A stretch of 64,000 bases of DNA, taken from NCBI GenBank assembly GCA_023459355.1, contig JAEWUM010000029.1:1-64000 (forward strand). The letters are read 5' to 3'. How positions within the stretch are numbered: position 1 is the stretch's first letter; each line of letters starts with the position of its first letter. This document shows positions 18,312 through 26,122 of the stretch, piece by piece. Position numbers and translations under genes: made by a program. The notes beneath the pieces were generated by a model that saw nothing but the letters and a program-made list of their open reading frames with translations, had not been told where the DNA came from and did not search any database. Source of the stretch: Bacteroidota bacterium (GTDB lineage: Bacteria > Bacteroidota > Bacteroidia > Bacteroidales > Paludibacteraceae).

Positions 18312-19307
18312 TTAAACCCATTTTATTATTGAAGCTCCATACGTCCAACCACTTCCCACTGCTGCAAAAAGGATGATATCACCCTGTTTTAATTTCCCTG
18401 CTTTATTTAGTTCATCTAGTAGTATTGGAATTGTTGCTCCTGATGTGTTCGCATAATGCTCCATATTATGCATGACTTTTTCAAATGGAAGCCCAATTAT
18501 TTCTGCTGTTTTCTTAAGAATCCTTATACTTGGTTGATGTGGAATCATTAAATCTATATCGTCAATTGTTAAACCTGTATCATCAAGCACCTGATTTATT
18601 GCTTTGGGAAGAACTTTTGTTGCAGATTCAAAGACTGCATGTCCATCCATTTGAAAATACTGTAAACCATCCGCAAGCACTTTTTCTGATATTGGATTTT
18701 CTGTTCCCCCTCCCGGGATGGTAAAACCAAACATGCGATCACGGGTTTCAGTATAAAGACGGTATGCTAAAAACCCTTCAGTTAAATTTGCACTACTAAG
18801 TACTGCCGCTCCGGCTCCATCTCCAAAAAACACAGCATCTCTTCTACTCCAGTCAGTTATTTTTGAAAAAACATCAGCGCCAATAACCAAGATATTGTTA
18901 TACACACCACTTGCAATGTATTGTGATGCCACAGATGCTCCAAAAAGGAATCCACTACAAACAGCACTGATATCGAAAGCTGCAGCATTATAAGCCTTTA
19001 TTTTATGTTGCACTATTGCTGCCGTTGAAGGTGCTTTTCTGTCTGGAGTTGCTGTTGCAACTATAATCAAATCAATATCATTAACTGTCAAACCTGCACT
19101 TTTAACAGCATTTATACCGGCAGCAGCAGCTAAATCACTCGTTGTTTCATTTTCAGCAGCAATATGGCGTTCTTTTATTCCAACATTTTCATACACCCAT
19201 TGTGCATTTGTAGGAATAATCGTTTCAAGATATTCATTGGTGTAAATTTTCTCCGGAACATAGGACCCCGTTCCTATTATCTTAACATTTCTGACTAACT
19301 GTTTCAT
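18312..19307 (-). CDS. 3-Oxoacyl-ACP synthase III (KAS III, FabH-like)
   Basis: The 331-residue protein has the full KAS III triad: Cys117 in ISAVCSGF, His257 in PHQPS and Asn287 in YANTSG. It would condense an acyl-CoA with malonyl-ACP. A fabH-like gene inside an O-antigen locus next to an SDR and sugar acyltransferases is best read as supplying a special short acyl group such as 3-hydroxybutyryl. Bulk fatty-acid synthesis is less likely. This fits N-hydroxyacylated amino sugars known from O-antigens of this phylum. Confidence 0.88.
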   Translation of the reverse strand: MKQLVRNVKIIGTGSYVPEKIYTNEYLETIIPTNAQWVYENVGIKERHIAAENETTSDLAAAAGINAVKSAGLTVNDIDLIIVATATPDRKAPSTAAIVQHKIKAYNAAAFDISAVCSGFLFGASVASQYIASGVYNNILVIGADVFSKITDWSRRDAVFFGDGAGAAVLSSANLTEGFLAYRLYTETRDRMFGFTIPGGGTENPISEKVLADGLQYFQMDGHAVFESATKVLPKAINQVLDDTGLTIDDIDLMIPHQPSIRILKKTAEIIGLPFEKVMHNMEHYANTSGATIPILLDELNKAGKLKQGDIILFAAVGSGWTYGASIIKWV

Positions 19308-19319
19308 AACTGTTTATTA

Positions 19320-19883
19320 TTAAGAAATAGATTCATTTAACAATTTATACTTTTTGGTAATTACATCAACAATTTCGTCACGGATTTTAAGATAATCATC
19401 TTTGTAATAATATCCAAAATAATCAATTTCAGATTCAGCTACAATCCTAACTCCAAATTTCTTATGAAAATCAACAACCTTTGTGTTTCCTTTCCGTATA
19501 TCCATATGACAACGATTATAGCCAAGTTCTATAAAAGCAAAATCATATATTAAAATTGTGCATTCCAAGGCAGCATATTTTGTTTTATCTTCATTTAATA
19601 TCCAACTTCCCCAGCAAAATGAATTCTCATTTGGGATAAAATCATAAATTCTTACTGTTCCAATTGGTTTTTGATTGTCATTTCGTTGAATAATAAAATA
19701 ATATTCATCTCCGTTATGTTCTCTTTGCTTGTATTTTTTTATCCATGCTAATTGTTTGGAAACATCATCATCAACATGTGACAAATATTGATTATATTTC
19801 TCATCAACTCTTAATGAATTGACAAATGCAGCATCTGTTTCTTCAACAAACCGGAAATTAATTGTGTTTGATTTAAAGTTCAT
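19320..19883 (-). CDS. GNAT family acetyltransferase
   Basis: This 187-residue single-domain GNAT protein resembles RimJ/RimL-type acetyltransferases, with the acceptor-side FRFVEETDA start, the central GTVRIYDF strand and a late YNRCHMDIRKGN followed by FHKKFG. It overlaps the ketoisomerase gene by four bases and precedes KAS III by 12. It may N-acylate the 3-amino sugar, in competition or partnership with the PglD-like enzyme. The acyl donor and target are unknown. Confidence 0.75.
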   Translation of the reverse strand: MNFKSNTINFRFVEETDAAFVNSLRVDEKYNQYLSHVDDDVSKQLAWIKKYKQREHNGDEYYFIIQRNDNQKPIGTVRIYDFIPNENSFCWGSWILNEDKTKYAALECTILIYDFAFIELGYNRCHMDIRKGNTKVVDFHKKFGVRIVAESEIDYFGYYYKDDYLKIRDEIVDVITKKYKLLNESIS

Positions 19884-20299
19884 TTTTGTTGTTTTTTATA
19901 GTCAATAAATTCCTCATATTCTCTTATATAATCAGATTCTTCATATTCCATTGATGCCAACACAAGACAAACAGAACCGGATGAAAAATTGGTTAGTTCC
20001 CTCCAAATTCCAGGTACAACTAATAGCCCCTGATATGGACGATTTAATGAAAATGTTCTTTTCACCTCACCATCATCAAGTGTAACATCAAAACTTCCAC
20101 TTGCAGCTACTACTAATTGACGTAGCTCTTTGTGTGCATGCCCTCCTCTTGATTCTCCACCTGGGACATCATATAAATAATAAATTCTTTTTACTTCAAA
20201 AGGTACAGTATTGTTATTTTCTATGACACTTATATTACCTTTTTCGTGATGATGTTTATCTATCTCGATAACAGAACAATTATAGACTGATGTTTTCAT
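19880..20299 (-). CDS. dTDP-6-deoxyhexose 3,4-ketoisomerase (FdtA/QdtA-like cupin), copy 2
   Basis: The 139-residue WxcM-like cupin has the motif YDVPGG-ESRGGHAHKE, with the paired His54/His56 of the FdtA active site. The enzymes move the keto group of dTDP-4-keto-6-deoxyglucose from C4 to C3 before transamination. The ATG at 20299 is chosen: it overlaps the upstream paralogue's end by 20 bases, and residues encoded further upstream do not resemble the family. No rmlA or rmlB for the dTDP-glucose precursor is in the window, so they must lie elsewhere. Confidence 0.85.
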   Translation of the reverse strand: MKTSVYNCSVIEIDKHHHEKGNISVIENNNTVPFEVKRIYYLYDVPGGESRGGHAHKELRQLVVAASGSFDVTLDDGEVKRTFSLNRPYQGLLVVPGIWRELTNFSSGSVCLVLASMEYEESDYIREYEEFIDYKKQQK

Positions 20300-20705
20300 T
20301 GATGTAATTTGTAAATAAGTTATAATCAAAAATATAGTCATCAACATTATATTCAGTTGATGCCAGAACAAGAGCTAATGAATTTGTCGAAAAATTCTCC
20401 ATTTGTCTCCACATCCCCTTGGGGACATAAAGTCCATAATGGGATCTGTTTAGGGAAAATATCTTTTTTACATTCCCGTCATCAAGTAATACATCAAAAC
20501 TCCCAGATAAAGCAACAATAAATTCCATATTTTCTTTATATGCATGCCCCCCTCTTGTTACCCCACCAGGAACATCATATATCCAGTACGTTCTTTTTAT
20601 TTTAAATGGAATGTGCTTATTTTCTTCGATAAAAGACAAATTTCCTCTCCTATCAGGAAATTTAGGGAGATTAATTATTCTCGCATCATTTATATTAATT
20701 TTCAT
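20280..20705 (-). CDS. 3,4-ketoisomerase-like cupin (FdtA/QdtA/WxcM), copy 1
   Basis: This 141-residue cupin is the first of a tandem pair with the gene at 19880-20299. It keeps FPDRRGNLSFIEE, YDVPGG and RGGHA but reads HAY where its neighbour reads HAH, so Tyr56 takes the place of the second active-site His. It may therefore have different stereochemistry, a different substrate, or no activity. It starts the amino-sugar module after a 71-base AT-rich gap from the deacetylase gene. Confidence 0.82.
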   Translation of the reverse strand: MKININDARIINLPKFPDRRGNLSFIEENKHIPFKIKRTYWIYDVPGGVTRGGHAYKENMEFIVALSGSFDVLLDDGNVKKIFSLNRSHYGLYVPKGMWRQMENFSTNSLALVLASTEYNVDDYIFDYNLFTNYINENISL

Positions 20706-20776
20706 ATATAAAGTATTTAATTAAATTAAGTCTTTGCAAACCTGTAGTTTATTATTAAACAATTAACATTAACAGT

Positions 20777-22054
20777 TTATTTTTTTAACATCTTAAAGTT
20801 ATGAACTGTCGAGTCGGAAGAATTAAATAGTCTGAAAACATACAGTCCTTTATCCAGTTTCGTGGCATCAATCGTGTTTTCATAATACACACCCTGATTT
20901 ACACCATTTAAATCATATATTGAAATTTGCGAACCTGATTCAACTCCGTTAACTGATATTATATTGTCGAAAGGATTTGGATGGATTGATATATCGGGTC
21001 TCTTTTTTGATTGTGTAATACTATTGGGCTTTTCAATTAACCACTGTTGTTTATCATCCATTATTAAAACAATGCTGGTATCTTTTTTTAAATCCAGATT
21101 GAGGATTGTTCCCTTATCTATTTCGGATGTCGTAATTCTCCAGTTACGAGAAATAACTTTATTACAGATTATCTGAGGAATGTTGATACTCAACATAACA
21201 GAATCCATATCTTTGTATTTCGTTGCATTAAAGTTTTTTATTTCAAGACGGATAATATTATCTTCAATAGTTTTATCGAGCAATATTTCTCTGTAAATAT
21301 TTTCGTAACATATCCCTTCTTTTATTGTTGTAACCCATACCAATCCAGCTTTTTCATAAGTTCTAACTGTGTCAAGAACTTCAATTAATGTTTGAGTAGT
21401 AATTGGCATATATCCGTCCCCATCAATTCCATGTGAAACAACATTTAGAATATCTCCTGCTTTTATTGCTTCCCTATATGAAGACACAACAGTTAACATC
21501 TTTTCTGGAGTGCTTGGGAAAAAAAATCGATTAACATTAGGATATTCTGAATAATTCCTGGCAAATAAATGATTTTGCAAAACAATCCTTTTACTAAACT
21601 CAGTAATCTTTTTTCCTGGTTCAGCAAAACTTAGACATTTAATTTTATATGTTGATTCAATTTTATTTTTTCCTTCAATAATCTCTTTTTCAATTTCTGA
21701 ATCTTCTATTAAATGAAAATACTGATGGGAATATGTATGATTTCCAATTTCATGTCCACGCGAAATAATATCCTTGACACTATCAACTAGCATTGTTTTT
21801 GGATAAATAAAGAAAGTTGCCTTGTAATTAAAGGAATCAAATATTTTTGATATTCTATTTGATGTTTTATTGTTATCGTCAAAACTAAAGATTATACAAG
21901 TTTTTGCATCATTCTTCCATTTGCATATTCTAATGCTATCATTATCATCAAGAGTATAAACCTGATCCAGACTCTCCTGACAGGTCAGTTTCTGAACAAA
22001 AAATAAACTCAGAATAACATACGAAAGACTCAAAAAACAATAATTTGCTTTCAT
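20777..22054 (-). CDS. Secreted polysaccharide deacetylase with T9SS sorting domain
   Basis: The 425-residue protein starts with a signal peptide (residues 1 to about 25, ending near LTCQE). A NodB-type deacetylase domain follows, with FSFDD (metal-binding Asp59/60) and HEIGNHTYSH (101-110). The last 80 residues are a type A T9SS sorting tail: IHPNPFDN, SIYDLNG and GLYVFRLF. The ATG at 22054 is used because the longer frame begins at TTG. It should leave the cell by the type IX system and remove acetyl groups from a surface polysaccharide, perhaps the one made by this locus. Confidence 0.85.
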   Translation of the reverse strand: MKANYCFLSLSYVILSLFFVQKLTCQESLDQVYTLDDNDSIRICKWKNDAKTCIIFSFDDNNKTSNRISKIFDSFNYKATFFIYPKTMLVDSVKDIISRGHEIGNHTYSHQYFHLIEDSEIEKEIIEGKNKIESTYKIKCLSFAEPGKKITEFSKRIVLQNHLFARNYSEYPNVNRFFFPSTPEKMLTVVSSYREAIKAGDILNVVSHGIDGDGYMPITTQTLIEVLDTVRTYEKAGLVWVTTIKEGICYENIYREILLDKTIEDNIIRLEIKNFNATKYKDMDSVMLSINIPQIICNKVISRNWRITTSEIDKGTILNLDLKKDTSIVLIMDDKQQWLIEKPNSITQSKKRPDISIHPNPFDNIISVNGVESGSQISIYDLNGVNQGVYYENTIDATKLDKGLYVFRLFNSSDSTVHNFKMLKK

Positions 22055-22144
22055 GGTATGATTAATAAACAAGTTATTTTAACTATATATTTTTCTTTGA
22101 ATTGTTCAGATACATTTGTCGTAGTTTATATTGCAATAAGTTTT

Positions 22145-23455
22145 TTATAATTTATAAACATTGTTTTTTCTTTCCCCCACCATATTCCTCAAATCCACAA
22201 TCAACCTCGCATGTGATTTAATTAACTCCAAATCAAACACCTTGTGATTAGTGGTCAGCACAACACAATCGGCTTCGTTTAATTCTTCTCTGGTTAATGA
22301 AACCGACTGAAAAGTAAATCCTTTATGTGTTCTAACCGAGGGGATATATGGGTCATGATATGATACTATACCTCCTTTGTGATTCGTAATGTCCATAATC
22401 TCCAGGGCTGGTGATTCCCGCTCATCGTCAATATCGGGTTTATAGGCTACTCCTACAAACAAGATTTTACTTCCATTAACCGCTTTTTGCTGACTATTGA
22501 GAGCCGTGGCAATTTTAATGTACATGTAATGTGGCATACGCATGTTGATATGACCAGCAGCATGAATCATGCTCAGGTCGAAATCATACTGTTTGGCAAT
22601 GTATTCTAAGTAAAAAGGATCAAGCGGAATGCAGTGTCCTCCGATACCAGGACCAGGATAAAACGCCTGAAAGCCAAAGGGCTTGGTTTTAGCAGCCTCA
22701 ATAACTTCCCAGATATTGATGTCCATCTTGCCTGCAAGCAATGCCAGTTCATTGATTAAGCTTATATTCACCAATCGGTAAGTATTTTCAAGTATCTTCA
22801 CCATTTCTGCTACTCTCGGAGAGGATACCGGGTGTAGTGTATCAATGGCTTTGGCATAAATTTGCATCCCTATTTCCAATGCATCGGGTGTAAGTCCGCC
22901 AATAACCTTGGGTGTATTGCGGGTGTGGAAGTTTGTATTTCCCGGATCAACCCTTTCAGGAGAATAAGCCATCCAGAAATCAACACCGGCTTTCATACCA
23001 CTCTCCTTTTCGATGATGGGCAGCATGAAATCTTCGGTAGTGGTCGGATAAGTAGTACTTTCAAGACACACAAAACTACCCGGTTTCATGTGTCGGCCTA
23101 TTTCTGTACAGGCATCGGCAATATAATGCATATCGGGCTTCTTAAACCTATCAAGCGGAGTGGGTACACAAATCAACAAGGCATCACATTCCCTGATACG
23201 CGAAAAATCGGTGGTCGCTGTAAGGGTTATATCTTCGACAACCTTGCGTAGCACCGCATCGCGGATATCCTTTATGTAGTTGTCACCATGATTGATTTTG
23301 TCAACTTTTTGTTGATTTTTATCGAATCCGATTACTTTGATGCCGGCTTCTGCAAAATTCACGGCAAGCGGCAAACCGACATAGCCGAGACCGATGATGC
23401 CAACAACTTCGCGGTTGGCTGCAATTTTTGCTAATAATTGGGATTTGTGGGTCAT
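22145..23455 (-). CDS. wbpA: Nucleotide sugar dehydrogenase (WbpA-like UDP-GlcNAc/UDP-ManNAc 6-dehydrogenase)
   Basis: The 436-residue enzyme has the NAD motif GLGYVGLP (22-29) and the catalytic cysteine Cys275 in GPGIGGHCIPLDP. The pattern PFGFQAFYPGPGIGGH is typical of the WbpA/WecC branch that oxidises UDP-HexNAc C6 twice to a uronate; it differs from UDP-glucose dehydrogenase. The WbpP-like epimerase at 25011-25985 would let the cell make UDP-GalNAcA as well. An R4 repeat lies directly upstream. Confidence 0.87.
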   Translation of the reverse strand: MTHKSQLLAKIAANREVVGIIGLGYVGLPLAVNFAEAGIKVIGFDKNQQKVDKINHGDNYIKDIRDAVLRKVVEDITLTATTDFSRIRECDALLICVPTPLDRFKKPDMHYIADACTEIGRHMKPGSFVCLESTTYPTTTEDFMLPIIEKESGMKAGVDFWMAYSPERVDPGNTNFHTRNTPKVIGGLTPDALEIGMQIYAKAIDTLHPVSSPRVAEMVKILENTYRLVNISLINELALLAGKMDINIWEVIEAAKTKPFGFQAFYPGPGIGGHCIPLDPFYLEYIAKQYDFDLSMIHAAGHINMRMPHYMYIKIATALNSQQKAVNGSKILFVGVAYKPDIDDERESPALEIMDITNHKGGIVSYHDPYIPSVRTHKGFTFQSVSLTREELNEADCVVLTTNHKVFDLELIKSHARLIVDLRNMVGERKNNVYKL

Positions 23456-23502
23456 GTTGCTTATTCGTCTAATGTCTAACGTCTTTTGGTATATTTATTT
23501 AT

Positions 23503-23600
23503 AATGTTTTGCCCCTACGGGGCTGATATTTCATGGGTATTTATTGTCTCCCGGGTTAAACCCCTGGGTTACTAAGCTGTCGTCCCTACGGGATTATTTA
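23503..23600 (-). repeat. R4 triple-hairpin repeat, copy 1
   Basis: Three short palindromes in a row are recognisable: GCCCCTACGGGGC, CCCGGGTTAAACCC and GTCCCTACGGGA. The same order and orientation recur at 26032-26115 and 27566-27656. A preceding TGTCTAACGTC stretch is also shared with the second copy. This copy lies directly downstream of the first AlbA-type gene. Confidence 0.8.
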
Positions 23601-23620
23601 CATGATTAATCATGTCAGTT

Positions 23621-25000
23621 TCATTTTATCAGCCAATAACCACCAGTTTTGAATGCTCCCTTAAATACTATTTTCTGTTCATCTCTCAAATATTTCAGCC
23701 ATCTTTCTACGGTTCTTTGAGATACATTTAATTTTTCTCTCAATTCTGCAGACTTAATGCCCGGGTAATCTTCTACAAGCTTCAATAAGGTGTTTACTCC
23801 GACATTTACTCCGACATTTACTCCGACATTTTCAGTAACATGATCAGTTGGTTTGGTTGAAATCTTTTGTTTTTCATATTGAAGTTCTACAAGAAAGCCG
23901 CTCCCTACTTCTTTGTATTTCATTGTCATTGTGGGATATGACAGAATTTCCTTTCTTATTCGGATATAACCACTGCCGTACTTTTCAATGTCCTTGGTAA
24001 GATAAAAAGCCTCTGCAATTAATTTGTTTCGCATATGCGATTGATATGTATCAGTACTAAGCTCTTCAATGGTAAGATTGCCAAAAAGTTTACCAGGGTT
24101 GAAAAAACTGATACTTTGATCAAATATCTTTATTTGAATATCAACAGGACTTGTATAATCCCTGTGAATGATGGCATTAAGCACCAACTCTCGAAGAGCG
24201 GGTATCGGATATTCAAAAACCTCGTTACGTTGAGTTGTTTCACCTGTAATTTCGAAAGCCACCTTTATTTGCCCGATGATATAGCGCATGGTCTCCTCTA
24301 CGACTTCGAACAAAGTACCCCGAAGTATTTTGTCATCTATTATCAGGGACGGAGTTTTAAATCTACCGACATGCACATTGTATAACAAATCTTCTTTTGC
24401 AAAAAGGAGCATGGCTGCATTTGTCGGGACATTATCAACAATTAACCTGAGTTTCCGTAAAGCATCATCTTCGTCTTCGGGAAGCAGAAATCGTCCACTG
24501 CTATTCACTCTTTGAATAAATTTGTTGACTTTTTCTAAATCCAGTTTGTCGATTGTTGCATTTGGATAGGGGTAAGCATCCCATGAAGTTTGAATACTTT
24601 TCAGGTGTATTTCTGAAATTTCATGTACACTTAATTGATGATTTGAGTTTTTTATTCGTTTAAAGTATCTGCCTTTAAATGCTACCGGCTTAACAGGATA
24701 TTCGTTTACCCTGATTTCGTAAACAGTTTTACCATCAATAACACGGTCAATAATATCGGGTATCAGCGAAGGTATAGTTTTATTCTTAATTGTATTGAGC
24801 CAGTTTTGGACAGTTTCCTGCCCAACTGTTACACCGACAAATTTACCGTTGTCGTCAATGCCAATAAATACAGAACCTCCTGAAGTGTTTGAAAACGCAA
24901 CAACAGTTTCGATGGCTTCGTCATTGAAACTAAGTTTAAACTCAATTGTATCCGATTCTCCGGCTTGAATGAGTTTTTGTATGTTTGTTCCGCTTTCCAT
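23621..25000 (-). CDS. AlbA_2 (Schlafen-type)/HATPase ATP-binding protein, copy 1
   Basis: This 459-residue putative regulator has three parts. An AlbA_2 DNA-binding/Schlafen-like domain comes first (residues 10-130; ESDTIEFKLSF, GGSVFIGIDDNGKFVGV, GRYFKRIKNSNHQ). A HATPase_c_4-type domain follows in the middle (NAIIHRDY, FFNPGKL, EKYGSGYIRI). A C-terminal winged helix ends the protein, with ELREKLNVSQRTVERWLKYL. Three four-residue repeats (GVNV) precede the winged helix. It sits 10 bases downstream of the epimerase gene, embedded in the capsule locus. Such proteins are often linked to regulation or defence; the role is unproven. Confidence 0.82.
   Translation of the reverse strand: MESGTNIQKLIQAGESDTIEFKLSFNDEAIETVVAFSNTSGGSVFIGIDDNGKFVGVTVGQETVQNWLNTIKNKTIPSLIPDIIDRVIDGKTVYEIRVNEYPVKPVAFKGRYFKRIKNSNHQLSVHEISEIHLKSIQTSWDAYPYPNATIDKLDLEKVNKFIQRVNSSGRFLLPEDEDDALRKLRLIVDNVPTNAAMLLFAKEDLLYNVHVGRFKTPSLIIDDKILRGTLFEVVEETMRYIIGQIKVAFEITGETTQRNEVFEYPIPALRELVLNAIIHRDYTSPVDIQIKIFDQSISFFNPGKLFGNLTIEELSTDTYQSHMRNKLIAEAFYLTKDIEKYGSGYIRIRKEILSYPTMTMKYKEVGSGFLVELQYEKQKISTKPTDHVTENVGVNVGVNVGVNTLLKLVEDYPGIKSAELREKLNVSQRTVERWLKYLRDEQKIVFKGAFKTGGYWLIK
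23795..23830. repeat. 12-bp tandem repeat inside AlbA gene copy 1
   Basis: Three perfect 12-base units (TACTCCGACATT phase) encode (VNVG)n just before the winged helix. Gain or loss of a unit would keep the reading frame and only alter linker length. Confidence 0.9.
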
Positions 25001-25010
25001 TTTCGGTTCT

Positions 25011-25985
25011 TTACAGATTTTCCCAGTACCACTTCACGGCTTCTTTCAATCCATCACGCAATGAATATAGGGGATGATAACCCAGTAATTCCTTTGCTCT
25101 GTCGATTGAGGCTAGTGAATGAGGAATGTCACCGATCCGGTTTGGACCATGTTTTATTTCAATACTATTGATTTTCGGATCAAATTCCGATAAAAACTCT
25201 TTCAGATAACCTGTTAGTTGAATCAGGGTGTTTCGTTCTCCATAAGCCGTATTATAAACTGTGTTTACAGCCTCAGGATTAGTGGTGGAGATAGCTAATA
25301 GATTCATCTGAATCACGTTGTCAACATAGGTAAAGTCACGGGTGTATTCACCGTCACCATTGATTACCGGAGATTCATGTTGCATCAGTTTCTTCACGAA
25401 GAGAGGAATTACAGCAGCATAAGCGCCATGCGGGTCCTGTCTGCGTCCGAACACATTAAAATAACGTAAACCGATGCATTCCATTCCGTAGGTTTTGGAA
25501 AAAACATCCGCGTATAACTCATTTACATACTTGGTGATGGCATAAGGAGAAAGAGGTTTCCCAATCACATCTTCCACTTTCGGTAAAGATGCTGAATCGC
25601 CATAAGTTGAAGAACTGGCGGCATAAATGAAACGTTTTACACCTGCATCGCGTGCAGCTACCAACATATTAAGGAAACCCGTCACATTCACCTCGTTAGA
25701 TGTAAGGGGGTCGTTGATAGAGCGAGGTACCGAACCTAAGGCTGCTTCGTGCAACACGTAATCAATACCATCGACCGCTTTACGGCAAGTTTCCAGATCT
25801 CTGATGTCACCTTCTATCAGGCTAAAATTATCATTTAATAGAAATTTATCTATGTTCTTGCGGTGCCCCGTTGAAAAATTATCCAGGCATACTACCTTGT
25901 GTCCCTGGTTTAATAGAGCTTCACACAAGTTTGAACCAATAAATCCGGCTCCACCGGTAACGAGAATATTGAAATTATTTGTCAT
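25011..25985 (-). CDS. wbpP: UDP-N-acetylhexosamine 4-epimerase (WbpP-like)
   Basis: This 324-residue extended SDR has the NAD motif TGGAGFIGS (10-18) and the catalytic Tyr148-x3-Lys152 in SPYAITKYVNE. The run YAITKYVNELYADVFSKTYG is close to the WbpP family, whose members epimerise UDP-GlcNAc/GalNAc and their uronates at C4. Together with the WbpA-like enzyme (22145-23455) it points to HexNAcA residues in the polysaccharide. Confidence 0.87.
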   Translation of the reverse strand: MTNNFNILVTGGAGFIGSNLCEALLNQGHKVVCLDNFSTGHRKNIDKFLLNDNFSLIEGDIRDLETCRKAVDGIDYVLHEAALGSVPRSINDPLTSNEVNVTGFLNMLVAARDAGVKRFIYAASSSTYGDSASLPKVEDVIGKPLSPYAITKYVNELYADVFSKTYGMECIGLRYFNVFGRRQDPHGAYAAVIPLFVKKLMQHESPVINGDGEYTRDFTYVDNVIQMNLLAISTTNPEAVNTVYNTAYGERNTLIQLTGYLKEFLSEFDPKINSIEIKHGPNRIGDIPHSLASIDRAKELLGYHPLYSLRDGLKEAVKWYWENL

Positions 25986-26031
25986 TATTTATTGTCTCAG
26001 ATCTGATGTCTAACGTCGTTTGTTATTATAT

Positions 26032-26115
26032 TGCGCCCCTTCGGGGCTAATTTATTTTTTTCTATCACCTCGGGTCAAAACCCGGGGTTAATGATCTGTC
26101 GCCCTTACAGGGCGA
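26032..26115 (-). repeat. R4 triple-hairpin repeat, copy 2
   Basis: The copy contains GCCCCTTCGGGGC, then CGGGT-CAAA-ACCCGGGG, then GCCCTTACAGGGC, in the same orientation as copies 1 and 3. With copy 3 it brackets the second AlbA-type gene as direct repeats. Confidence 0.85.
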
Positions 26116-26122
26116 ATTTGGA

